NCBI GenBank assembly: GCA_019307645.1
Contig: JAFDJF010000083.1
Span: 1-7,845, forward strand
Direction: 5' to 3'
Length of the DNA stretch: 7,845 nucleotides
Origin: Deltaproteobacteria bacterium
Lineage (GTDB): Bacteria; Desulfobacterota; DSM-4660; Desulfatiglandales; Desulfatiglandaceae
Of the stretch, positions 1-7,137 are shown piece after piece. A program made the position numbers and the translations under genes. The stretch's first letter is position 1. The number at the start of each line of letters is the position of its first letter. The notes below the pieces were generated by a model. The model did no database searches and was not told the origin of the DNA. It worked only from the letters and a program-made list of their open reading frames with translations.

Positions 1-65
1 GCTCAAAGTGTGATAATTTGAAAATATTGAGGGGATTCTGTTTTGAATATAAAACCAAATTCCTA

Positions 66-88
66 TCCTTTAAAAAGTCCTTTAAAAA
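66..88. repeat. Tandem direct repeat upstream of the methyltransferase
   Basis: The 11-base unit TCCTTTAAAAA occurs at 66-76 and again, identically, at 78-88, a period of 12 bases. Each unit contains the palindrome TTTAAA. The pair lies about 40 bases before the TTG start of the methyltransferase gene. A spacing near one helical turn would suit side-by-side binding of a regulator, but that is inference. It may equally be a local duplication in AT-rich leader DNA. Confidence 0.45.
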
Positions 89-111
89 TGATTGGACTAT
101 CAATTTGAGTC

Positions 112-117
112 AGGAGG
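112..117 (+). promoter_or_regulatory. Ribosome binding site that fixes the TTG start
   Basis: A full AGGAGG Shine-Dalgarno sequence ends eight bases before the TTG at 126. It decides the start, because the only nearby upstream ATG (88-90) is out of frame. The protein read from this TTG begins with the L-R-V-L-S-E-D-E segment expected at the very N-terminus of MttB-family proteins. Confidence 0.8.
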
Positions 118-125
118 CCTAAGCT

Positions 126-1562
126 TTGGAAATCCTTTTACGAGTACTCTCAGAAGATGAAAAAACGCAAGTGCATGAACGCTCTTTAAAAATCCTTGGT
201 GAAACGGGTGTTAAAGTCAATACGGCCAAAGGACGCCAGTATCTCAGAGATGCTGGGGCCGAGGTTGATGAGAATTCAAAAATTGTAAAATTCCCACGTG
301 CGATGGTTGAAGAGTCTTTGCGCCTGACACCCAAAGATTTCAGCTTGGGCGCTCGCAGACCTGGCTGGGATCTACCCATGAATGCCGGTGAATGCACCAT
401 GATTGCTGACGGGGAAGGCATTTCGGTCATCGACCGCAAAACTGGTGAACACCGGCCATCGACTTTTAATGATTGGTGGGAAGCTACTCGTTTGACTGAT
501 GCCCTGGATGAAATCGGGGTGTATTGGGATATGGTTGAACGTGGTGATGCTGAAGAGTCAATCTCAAATGCAGTCAAGAATTGGCGGCATATTTTTAGTA
601 ACTTCTCCAAACATGTGCAAGATTCCTCTCCAAATGCTGAATTCAGCCCGTGGTTGCTGGAAATTATTCAAGCTATCTTTGGTGATAAAGAAACTGTTCG
701 CCGAACACACCCGTTCTCTTTTTTAGTATGTCCTAAATCTCCTTTAGAAATCGAAAAGCAGCGTACGGATGCTTACTTGGAGCTCTTGGGATGGGATATT
801 CCGCTTGCCGTGATGCCGATGCCCTTAATGGGAGGTACGGGGCCAGGGAATATGATATCAATGACGATTCTAGGCAATTGTGAAGTTTTAGCGATGCTGT
901 GTTTAATCCAGGCTGCCGATCCAGGAACGCCGTTCATCTATGCACCAGCCTTGGCTGTGATGAATCCGCGAACTGGAGCGTATAATGCTGGTGCCATCGA
1001 GAATGGCTTGCTCAGTTCAGCGGGGATTGAAATGGCGCGTTATTACGGCCTGCCAGTGGAAGGGTGTGGAGGGGGAACCGACACCTATGCTCCAGGTATT
1101 CAGGCGAGCTATGAGCGTGCCATGAGTTCTTTGATACCCATGTTATCCTGGCCTGACTTGATCGTTGGCTCGGGATTGTTGGGTGGCTCGATGATTCTGA
1201 GCCTTGAGCAATTGGTTATTGATGCCGAAGTCTTTCGGATGACTAAGCAGGCCCACCGGGGCATCCTGACAAATGATGAAATGTGGTTGGGTGACGTGAT
1301 TCAGCGGGTTGGCCCTGGTGGACATTTCCTGGGTGAAAAATCAACAGTCGCCAATATGCGCTCCGGGGAGTGGATGATTCCCCGTCTAGGCGTTCATGAC
1401 ACACAAGAATCGTGGGAGAAGGCAGGCAAGAAGGATATCTTGGAAGAGGCCCGCGAAAAAGTGGAAAATCTGCTTTCGACACATGAACCACTGCCTCTAT
1501 CAGATGAGGTAGAAAAAGAACTTGATAAGATTCAAAAACGAGCAGATCAAAGCTCAGAGTAA
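126..1562 (+). CDS. MttB-family (trimethylamine methyltransferase-like) corrinoid methyltransferase, non-pyrrolysine
   Basis: This 478-residue protein matches the MttB family in length and along its whole sequence. Recognisable segments are LRVLSEDE at the N-terminus, ETGVKV (26-31), GEGISVIDRKTGEHR (96-110), the glycine-rich MPLMGGTGPGN (232-242), GGGTDTYAPGIQASYE (315-330) and VGPGGHFL (395-402). Family members move a methyl group from a quaternary or tertiary amine to a cobalamin-binding partner. True trimethylamine enzymes carry pyrrolysine at an in-frame amber codon. This gene has no internal TAG, so it belongs with the larger non-pyrrolysine set, of which the glycine betaine enzyme MtgB is the known example. 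The substrate cannot be read from the sequence; betaine-like compounds are the default guess. The protein is probably cytoplasmic, as no signal peptide is visible. No corrinoid protein or reactivase gene is present in the window. Start TTG is set by AGGAGG at 112-117. The gene looks complete. Confidence 0.9.
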   Translation: MEILLRVLSEDEKTQVHERSLKILGETGVKVNTAKGRQYLRDAGAEVDENSKIVKFPRAMVEESLRLTPKDFSLGARRPGWDLPMNAGECTMIADGEGISVIDRKTGEHRPSTFNDWWEATRLTDALDEIGVYWDMVERGDAEESISNAVKNWRHIFSNFSKHVQDSSPNAEFSPWLLEIIQAIFGDKETVRRTHPFSFLVCPKSPLEIEKQRTDAYLELLGWDIPLAVMPMPLMGGTGPGNMISMTILGNCEVLAMLCLIQAADPGTPFIYAPALAVMNPRTGAYNAGAIENGLLSSAGIEMARYYGLPVEGCGGGTDTYAPGIQASYERAMSSLIPMLSWPDLIVGSGLLGGSMILSLEQLVIDAEVFRMTKQAHRGILTNDEMWLGDVIQRVGPGGHFLGEKSTVANMRSGEWMIPRLGVHDTQESWEKAGKKDILEEAREKVENLLSTHEPLPLSDEVEKELDKIQKRADQSSE

Positions 1563-1569
1563 AGGGATT

Positions 1570-1589
1570 CTTAATTGAGCACCATTGAC
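1570..1589. repeat. Direct repeat, copy 1 (partner at 7795-7814)
   Basis: CTTAATTGAGCACCA followed by T and then TGAC. The copy at 7795-7814 differs only by G for T at the sixteenth base. A shared exact 15-mer is not expected by chance in a window this size (roughly 0.03 expected at even base composition). The copy lies eight bases after the methyltransferase stop and contains TTG (1575-1577) preceded by GGGA at 1564-1567, so it may be a conserved translation start rather than a mobile-element end. Similarity to the partner stops abruptly after TGAC. Confidence 0.7.
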
Positions 1590-1786
1590 CGGGGCCGGAG
1601 ACTATGTCGTTTCGATTGTGTTTTTACGGGAGCAGATGCCGGTAATATCAAAAAATTCACGGTTGACGGTTCAGAGACCATCGCAAGTAAGAAAAAAGAT
1701 GAAAGTCATATCTATTTATATGCAAACAAAAAAGCTCGGCCGGCCATCACATAGACAACCCGGTAACCGTCACGTTTGCCAACTAA
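1575..1786 (+). pseudogene. Remnant of a lost gene: TTG start joined to a beta-strand-like 3' tail, with frameshifts
   Basis: From TTG 1575 a 59-residue frame runs to TAG at 1752-1754. Most of it, such as VFTGADAGNIKKFTVDGSE, reads like the C-terminal strands of an extracellular beta-sandwich domain. The shift partner frames extend that impression. Before it, a second frame (from about 1588) gives TGAGDYVVSIVF. After it, the frame beginning ATA at 1751 gives IDNPVTVTFAN and then TAA at 1784-1786. One missing T in the T-run near 1621-1625 and one missing base near 1751 would join all three into a single tail of about 65 residues. I therefore read this as the 3' end of a degraded gene, possibly a carbohydrate-binding or secreted enzyme domain, joined near 1585 to a start like the one at 7800. 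Family is not recognised. Two base errors in the assembly would give the same picture. Confidence 0.45.
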
Positions 1787-1798
1787 GAAGTGTTGGGC

Positions 1799-1829
1799 TC
1801 TTGCATTCACACATTGCTGCAATGCAAGA
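1799..1829. promoter_or_regulatory. Perfect 9-bp inverted repeat upstream of the rhamnosidase
   Basis: TCTTGCATT (1799-1807) is the exact reverse complement of AATGCAAGA (1821-1829), with a 13-base loop. Inside it lies a second, competing palindrome, CATTGC-T-GCAATG (1812-1824), which shares the right arm. No T-run follows, so a simple intrinsic terminator is unlikely. Its position, directly before a possible -35 element and about 50 bases before the rhamnosidase start, suits an operator for a sugar-responsive regulator. That role is inference. It could also serve as a transcript stem ending the upstream remnant. Confidence 0.4.
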
Positions 1830-1830
1830 T

Positions 1831-1857
1831 TTGATCCAGAATAGTTTTGGATAGTAT
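1831..1857 (+). promoter_or_regulatory. Weak promoter candidate for the rhamnosidase gene
   Basis: TTGATC (1831-1836) and TAGTAT (1852-1857) resemble -35 and -10 hexamers but are 15 bases apart, shorter than the usual 17. They follow the inverted repeat directly and precede the AAAGGA ribosome site (1869-1874). Sequence alone gives only weak support; promoter rules in this bacterial group are uncertain. Confidence 0.2.
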
Positions 1858-1881
1858 GGTCAATATTTAAAGGATTGATTG

Positions 1882-4803
1882 ATGTATTGTAAAAGATTAA
1901 ATGGGAAATATCATATTTTGGTATTGGTGGTTATGATATTTGCAGGCAGTGTTTGTGCTGCGGAAACGAGTGACCTGGAGCTTGCGGCGGGGTTTAAGGA
2001 TCCTGGCAACGAAGCTCGGCCGAGGGCCTATTGGAATTGGCTCAATGGTGCGGTAACTCTTGATGGTTTGACACGTGATCTTTTAGAGGCAAAGGCCAAG
2101 GGGCTTGGGGGTCTGGAAATGTGGGATACCGAGGCGATGAGAAATCCCGGCAATTTTGTTCCTACCGGTCCGCCCTTTTTAGGACCTGAATCCGTCGCTG
2201 CCATGCATCATTCGATTAAAGAAGCGAAACGACTTGGTCTGGACTTGGGATTGATCACCTCCAGCGGCTGGAATGCCGGCGGCCCCTGGGTGACACCTGA
2301 ATTGGCAAGCAAGAACCTGTTCTATTCGAGCGTTGTAGTCGGAGGCCCCGGCCAGATCATACATGAACTTCCTTTTCCGACAGTTCCCCCTGATTGTCCA
2401 AAAGGAGAAGATGGATTGCCGAAGTGGTATCTTGACGTTGCCGTTCTGGCGTGGCCTGACACAAAGGGAAAAGTTATAGCCGATCCGTCAAAAATTATCG
2501 ATCTTTCCGACAAGCTCAAAAATGGTATATTGAACTGGAGGGTACCTGAGGGTCATTGGCGGGTTATGCGATATGTCTGCAGTAATAATGGTCAGCAATT
2601 GATCGCTGCCAGCCCAAATTCCAAAGGACCATTCATCGATTTTCTTGATCCGGAAGCTACGCGTTTTCATTTCAGGTACATCATTGACAAGCTTGGATTA
2701 AAGAAGGGAGGCGATCCCGACTGTCCCTTGAAATCCCTTGAGGTAGATAGTATGGAACTGCACGTCGGTATTCAATGGACGCCGAAATTTCCTGACTGGT
2801 TTAAAAAATATCACGATTATGATCCTATTGCCTGGCTGGGGGTCCTGTCAGGGTGGACAGTAAAAGATAAGGTTACCAGTGACCGGTTTGAATACGACTA
2901 CAGGAAGACCGTCAGCGATCTTCTGATATTCAGTCACTATACAACAGGAAGTAAGGTCTGTGCGGAATACGGGCTGGAACTTGCCGGTGAAGCCGGAGGG
3001 CCTGGCCCACCTATTTGGGATAGCTGCCCGGTCGATGCTCTTAAGGCGCTGGGTAACGTGGATATACCCCGGGGTGAATTCTGGATCGGGAATCGGCATA
3101 ATATATTCTTAGTCAAAGAGATTGCCAGTGCATCGCACATTTATGGCAAGCCCTATGTCGATGCTGAATCCTGGACCACCTGGCGGCGTTGGAAGGACAG
3201 CCTGTTTATTCGAAAGCAGATAGTAGACAGGGCATTTTGTGAGGGCCTGAACCGCATAACCTACCACGGATATTCGCATTCACCCGAAGTGGCCGGTTAT
3301 CCCGGCCGTACCTATCATGCAGGTGTGGATATGAACCCTCAGGTCGTTTGGTGGTCCAAAGCGCGGCCCTTTATGGATTACCTTGCTCGCTGCTGCCATA
3401 TGCTCCAGCAGGGTCTTTTCGTAGCCGATGTTGCGTATTACTACGGTGACCAGGCTCCAAATTTCTGGCCCTTATTTCACAATGTTCCGGAAAAACCTCT
3501 GCTTGACGGTCTTGGAGCAGGTTACGATTACGACGTTGTGAATAGTGATGTTATCCTCAATCGCATGTCGGTTAAAGACGGCCGGATCGTTTTTCCTGAC
3601 GGCATGTCATATCGCGTTCTTGTACTTCCCGACCAGACTCATATGCAACTTGAAGTGCTGGTTAAGCTGGGGGAATTGGTTTCCCGGGGTGCGACGATCA
3701 TAGGGCCCAGGCCACTGGATGTTCCCGGATTGCATGACTATGAATCGCGGACTGGAAAATTACGTGCGTTAGCTTCCAAGATGTGGGGGGAGTGTGACGG
3801 AACTACTGTCAACCAGAATCCCTACGGCAAGGGTAAGGTAGTTTGGGGTTTGACCCCGCAGCAGTGGCTAGCCCAAGAATCTATCGGGCCGGACTTTTCC
3901 TGTCAATTTGCAGGACATGCAACGAATCTGGATTACATTCACCGGCAGACAAAAGATACAGATATCTATTTCATAAGAAACAAATCACTTTCATTGGTCA
4001 ATGCCGATTGTCTGTTTCGTGTAAAAGATTCAGCACCACAACTTTGGGATCCAACTGATGGCAGCAGGAAACCGACATATGCTTATAAGAAGGTGGCAGG
4101 GGGGATTAGTGTGCAGCTTGACCTGCCGCCGGGTGGTTCGGTTTTTGTAGTGTTTGCTGAAATCGCCACATCAGGCAGTGTTGATACTGCTGCGATTCAG
4201 TATTTCCGGAATGGGCAGTATACGTTGACCGCAAGCAATGGGAAAAGGAAACAGGTTAAGGTCGATACTCTGCCAGCGCCGCTGACAGTGGCAGGCGAAT
4301 GGACGGTGGAATTTGATCCAAAGTGGGGCGCACCGGCAGAGTTCAAACTGTCAAAGCTTATTTCATGGACCAATCATGATAATGAGGGTGTAAATTATTA
4401 CTCAGGCGCCGCTTTTTATACTAAAACGCTGAATGTCCCGGCCGACTGGCTTGCCACCGGGCGAAGGGTCCACCTGGACCTGGGTGATGTTCGCGAACTT
4501 GCTGAAGTGTTTGTTAATGGAAAATCAGCCGGTGTACTTTGGAAACCGCCCTTCAGGGCTGATATTACTTCCTTCGTCAAACCCGGTGCCAATGCTCTGA
4601 AGATCGAGGTTATGAATATGTGGATCAACCGCCTGGTGGGCGACCAGAGTCTCCCTGCAGAAAAGAAATTTACCCGCACCAATATGTCCTTCGACGGATA
4701 TTGGTACCGGCCCGAAACCTGGCGTGTCCAGCCCGCCGGTCTCTTAGGCCCTGTCAGGCTGCTTCCATCGGTGCGTGTCATTATAGATATTAACAGCAAG
4801 TGA
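1882..4803 (+). CDS. Secreted GH106-family alpha-L-rhamnosidase-like glycoside hydrolase
   Basis: This 973-residue protein is exported: a basic N-terminus and hydrophobic stretch (about 11-22) lead to a signal-peptidase site near SVCAA (23-27). The catalytic part starts at once with the GH106 signature: GFKDPGNEARPRAYWNWLNG (37-56), then DLLEAKAKGLGGLEMWD (66-82) and EAKRLGLDLGLITSSGWNAGGPW (114-136). GH106 enzymes are inverting alpha-L-rhamnosidases that use two glutamates. E287 or E292 in EVDSME and E429 in VDAES are my best candidates, not proven by alignment. The C-terminal part, about 830-960, looks like a galactose-binding-type beta-sandwich (FYTKTLNVP, HLDLGDVRELAEVFVNGKSAG, DGYWYRPETW). 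Length is normal for the family and the frame is intact. ATG 1882 is preferred over TTG 1879 because AAAGGA (1869-1874) then sits seven bases away. The likely role is removing terminal rhamnose outside the cytoplasm, together with the next two genes. Exact linkage is unknown. Confidence 0.85.
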   Translation: MYCKRLNGKYHILVLVVMIFAGSVCAAETSDLELAAGFKDPGNEARPRAYWNWLNGAVTLDGLTRDLLEAKAKGLGGLEMWDTEAMRNPGNFVPTGPPFLGPESVAAMHHSIKEAKRLGLDLGLITSSGWNAGGPWVTPELASKNLFYSSVVVGGPGQIIHELPFPTVPPDCPKGEDGLPKWYLDVAVLAWPDTKGKVIADPSKIIDLSDKLKNGILNWRVPEGHWRVMRYVCSNNGQQLIAASPNSKGPFIDFLDPEATRFHFRYIIDKLGLKKGGDPDCPLKSLEVDSMELHVGIQWTPKFPDWFKKYHDYDPIAWLGVLSGWTVKDKVTSDRFEYDYRKTVSDLLIFSHYTTGSKVCAEYGLELAGEAGGPGPPIWDSCPVDALKALGNVDIPRGEFWIGNRHNIFLVKEIASASHIYGKPYVDAESWTTWRRWKDSLFIRKQIVDRAFCEGLNRITYHGYSHSPEVAGYPGRTYHAGVDMNPQVVWWSKARPFMDYLARCCHMLQQGLFVADVAYYYGDQAPNFWPLFHNVPEKPLLDGLGAGYDYDVVNSDVILNRMSVKDGRIVFPDGMSYRVLVLPDQTHMQLEVLVKLGELVSRGATIIGPRPLDVPGLHDYESRTGKLRALASKMWGECDGTTVNQNPYGKGKVVWGLTPQQWLAQESIGPDFSCQFAGHATNLDYIHRQTKDTDIYFIRNKSLSLVNADCLFRVKDSAPQLWDPTDGSRKPTYAYKKVAGGISVQLDLPPGGSVFVVFAEIATSGSVDTAAIQYFRNGQYTLTASNGKRKQVKVDTLPAPLTVAGEWTVEFDPKWGAPAEFKLSKLISWTNHDNEGVNYYSGAAFYTKTLNVPADWLATGRRVHLDLGDVRELAEVFVNGKSAGVLWKPPFRADITSFVKPGANALKIEVMNMWINRLVGDQSLPAEKKFTRTNMSFDGYWYRPETWRVQPAGLLGPVRLLPSVRVIIDINSK

Positions 4804-4928
4804 TGAAGTTTTACCATGCGGCAAAAACCAAAATCAGAAAACAAATTGGAGTCGGAATAAAAGAAATCCAGATGTTGCGTCATAGAATTCTACATATTCC
4901 TCAGAAATTATGTTTGAAAAACGTTTAA
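4803..4928 (+). CDS. Possible 41-residue small ORF overlapping the rhamnosidase stop
   Basis: The rhamnosidase ends in TGATG, so an ATG at 4803 shares its first base with the last base of the stop. The frame runs 41 residues (MKFYHAAKTKIRKQIGVGIK and onward) to TAA at 4926-4928, 17 bases before the LamG gene start. Stop-start overlap is typical of translational coupling, and the peptide is strongly basic. No family is recognised and the length is within chance for an AT-rich spacer, so it may not be a gene. The same spacer holds the 10-base palindrome TAGAATTCTA (4883-4892). Confidence 0.2.
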   Translation: MKFYHAAKTKIRKQIGVGIKEIQMLRHRILHIPQKLCLKNV

Positions 4929-4945
4929 GGAAAATGGAGATTAAC

Positions 4946-7114
4946 ATGAATAAGAAATTCAACTACGTAATTCTCCAGGTTTGCTGCTGGGCGTTGATGT
5001 TTACCTGTTTTGCCACACTGTCATCTTACGCGCAGTCTGCATCATCAAGGATCGGAGAAAGCAATCCTGATGATCTGATTTGCCGGTGGCGCTTTAATAA
5101 AGAAAACGGGAATTATGTTATTGATGAAATCCAGCAGAAAAAAGACTCTGTATTTGGAAGTTTTTCTTTTGTGCCCGGTATAGACGGCAATGCTATTAAA
5201 CTGGATGGATTTCGCACTTATATAGAAAGGGATCAAAATAATCTAACCAGTTTGACAGGTGCATTTACTGTTGAGGCATGGATCGCACTGGCAAGCTACC
5301 CGTGGTCTTGGTCTCCGGTACTCGACTGTTCACACAGGAGACTGAAAGGTTTCTTTTTTGGAATCGATCAGGAAGGTCATGTCGGTTTTAAAATTGGTGC
5401 CGGAAGTTCATGGTATGAAGCCACTACCGAAATGAATATCCCATTAAGAGAGTGGACGCATGTAGCGGCGGTATTTGAACCGGACAGGAAAATATCTCTT
5501 TATATTAACGGAAAAGAGGCTGCTGCTGTTGATATCAAAGGCAATTATATCCCTGTACGGTACGGTTCTCTTACGATTGGCAGGAATAGAGTGTCTCAGA
5601 CATGGGAGGAATTCCAGCTGACTACCCCAAACGCTTATTTCTTTCTAGACGGTTTGCTGGATGAAATAAAAATCTCCGACAAGGCAAAAACTGAAGAGGA
5701 AATCAGCAGTGAGTGTGCTGCTGTAACGGACCCGCCTGTTCCGGCATTAAGTAATCGGGACCGTTTACCGACGGGGCCTGTGGGGTCAGGAAGCTTCGGG
5801 GCATTTTATACCAGGCTTGACTATTATGAGGAGTGGGATGATTTATGGCGGGTAAGTGATGTTCCGGATCTGTTTGTCCGCTTCGGGGAGTCGCCGGTAC
5901 AACTGGTGTTCTGGCGCGGGGCAAGCTTCGTTCCGTGCTGGGTTACAGAAAACGGGATTTGGTACACAAATGAGTGGCTGGAAACATGGGGCGATGATGT
6001 CGTCAGCTGCGCAGAACCGATTATGGATCGGCAGTGCCGTTATTCACATATACGGCTGATTGAGAATACAGAGGCCAGGGTTGTTATACACTGGCGTTAT
6101 GCGCTTTCAGATGCCCGTTATGATATTGCTGCCGTGGGTGATGACGGCAGGGGTGAATGGTGTGACGAATTCCATATAGTCTATCCGGATCAGGTGGGTG
6201 TAAGGAAAATGGATTTGCATTATTCACGGCCTGAACGCAAACACGATTGGGTCGAACAGATCGTCGTGCTCCCTCCCGGCAAATACCCGGACGATGTCAT
6301 CGAAAGAGTCGGCGTCTCTCTTGTCAATATGTCAGGTGAAGTGCAGAAATATTCCTGGCATGAAGATATACAAGTAGAAATGCCCAAACCTGAAGGTGCT
6401 AATATGTCATTCGTTCACCTTAAATCGAAATACCGACCATTCATTATTGTATCGCCTGATCCTGTAGAAACGGTGGAAGGAACTTGGAGTTCTCCCTTCT
6501 TTAGAACCTATGCGGCAAAAATGGCCAAGGGAGGGGGATATCGGCAGGATCCCGTTCCTTCTGTATACGGATGGTGGAGCCATTGGCCTGTGGCACAGGT
6601 TCCGGGAGACGGCAGATGGGTAACCACGCCAGATCGTCCCAGCCATTTTAACCTTACAACCTTTGTTCAGTGGGAGGACTATGAACGCACCGGGAAAACT
6701 CGAACCCGGATCATGTTACAGGGAATGACGGACAAAAAGGCCTCTGAGCTGGTACCGCTGGCCAGGTCCTGGCTGCATGCGCCGAAAATGAGAATTTTTT
6801 CAGACGCCTACTCAGGCGGGATATATGATCAGTCAGAGCGCGCCTATCTTGTTGAAAAAACCGACCCGGGAAATCTGTCAACCTGTACGTTTGTTTTAGA
6901 AGCCTCAAATGAATCGCCGCTTGTGAACCCGGCAGTAATTATTAAGAACTGGGGGAATCAATTATCCACTTTATTCGTTAACGGGGAAAGATTTATCCCA
7001 GGAGAGGATTTCAGACAGGGGATCCGAAAAGGGCCTCTTGGAGAAGATTTGATTATGTGGATTCGACTGGATAGTCAGAAACCTGTGAAAATAACATTGG
7101 GACGAGCGGATTAA
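4946..7114 (+). CDS. Secreted LamG-domain protein with a large C-terminal region of unknown family
   Basis: The 722-residue product starts with a signal peptide (basic MNKK, hydrophobic to about 26, cleavage expected after SSYA at 29). A LamG/concanavalin A-like jelly-roll follows at about 43-255. It shows LICRWRF, the GIDGNAIKLDG motif (78-88), FTVEAWI (107-113), WTHVAAVF (170-177), ISLYINGK (183-190) and FFLDGLLDEIKISD (232-245), all typical. Residues about 270-722 are not assignable by eye. They are rich in W, Y, D and H, with stretches such as LDYYEEWDDLWRVSD (291-305) and MDLHYSRPERKHDW (422-435), and end in beta-rich sequence (VNGERFIPGEDF, 678-689). A lectin-like module fused to a 450-residue partner beside a rhamnosidase and a sulfatase suggests a polysaccharide-acting enzyme, perhaps a lyase or hydrolase, but this is inference. 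In-frame ATGs at 4910 and 4934 are possible; 4946 is chosen because GGAG (4936-4939) is six bases away and the signal peptide then starts normally. Confidence 0.8.
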   Translation: MNKKFNYVILQVCCWALMFTCFATLSSYAQSASSRIGESNPDDLICRWRFNKENGNYVIDEIQQKKDSVFGSFSFVPGIDGNAIKLDGFRTYIERDQNNLTSLTGAFTVEAWIALASYPWSWSPVLDCSHRRLKGFFFGIDQEGHVGFKIGAGSSWYEATTEMNIPLREWTHVAAVFEPDRKISLYINGKEAAAVDIKGNYIPVRYGSLTIGRNRVSQTWEEFQLTTPNAYFFLDGLLDEIKISDKAKTEEEISSECAAVTDPPVPALSNRDRLPTGPVGSGSFGAFYTRLDYYEEWDDLWRVSDVPDLFVRFGESPVQLVFWRGASFVPCWVTENGIWYTNEWLETWGDDVVSCAEPIMDRQCRYSHIRLIENTEARVVIHWRYALSDARYDIAAVGDDGRGEWCDEFHIVYPDQVGVRKMDLHYSRPERKHDWVEQIVVLPPGKYPDDVIERVGVSLVNMSGEVQKYSWHEDIQVEMPKPEGANMSFVHLKSKYRPFIIVSPDPVETVEGTWSSPFFRTYAAKMAKGGGYRQDPVPSVYGWWSHWPVAQVPGDGRWVTTPDRPSHFNLTTFVQWEDYERTGKTRTRIMLQGMTDKKASELVPLARSWLHAPKMRIFSDAYSGGIYDQSERAYLVEKTDPGNLSTCTFVLEASNESPLVNPAVIIKNWGNQLSTLFVNGERFIPGEDFRQGIRKGPLGEDLIMWIRLDSQKPVKITLGRAD

Positions 7115-7137
7115 AGATAGTTTTGGAAAGAAATAGC

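Noticed and set aside
43..69. TTGAAT and TATCCT as a promoter for the methyltransferase
   Set aside because: The hexamers match poorly and are only 15 bases apart; AT-rich leader DNA gives such pairs readily.
119..610. 163-residue open frame on the minus strand over the start of the methyltransferase
   Set aside because: Serine-rich low-complexity translation opposite a clear MttB-family gene; a shadow frame.
1738..1745. GGCCGGCC palindrome
   Set aside because: An eight-base palindrome inside the gene remnant with no flanking symmetry; not informative alone.
1841..1851. ATAGTTTTGGA shared with 7117-7127, both upstream of gene starts
   Set aside because: Several shared 11-mers are expected by chance in a window of this size, and the positions relative to the two starts differ.
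1585..1854. 89-residue open frame starting TTG at 1585
   Set aside because: Only its first dozen residues (TGAGDYVVSIVF) look protein-like. The rest is an off-frame reading of the FTVDG tail, so it was treated as part of the remnant rather than as a gene.
4416..4883. 155-residue open frame on the minus strand
   Set aside because: It lies mostly antisense to the well-supported C-terminal domain of the rhamnosidase and shows no family motif or sensible start context.
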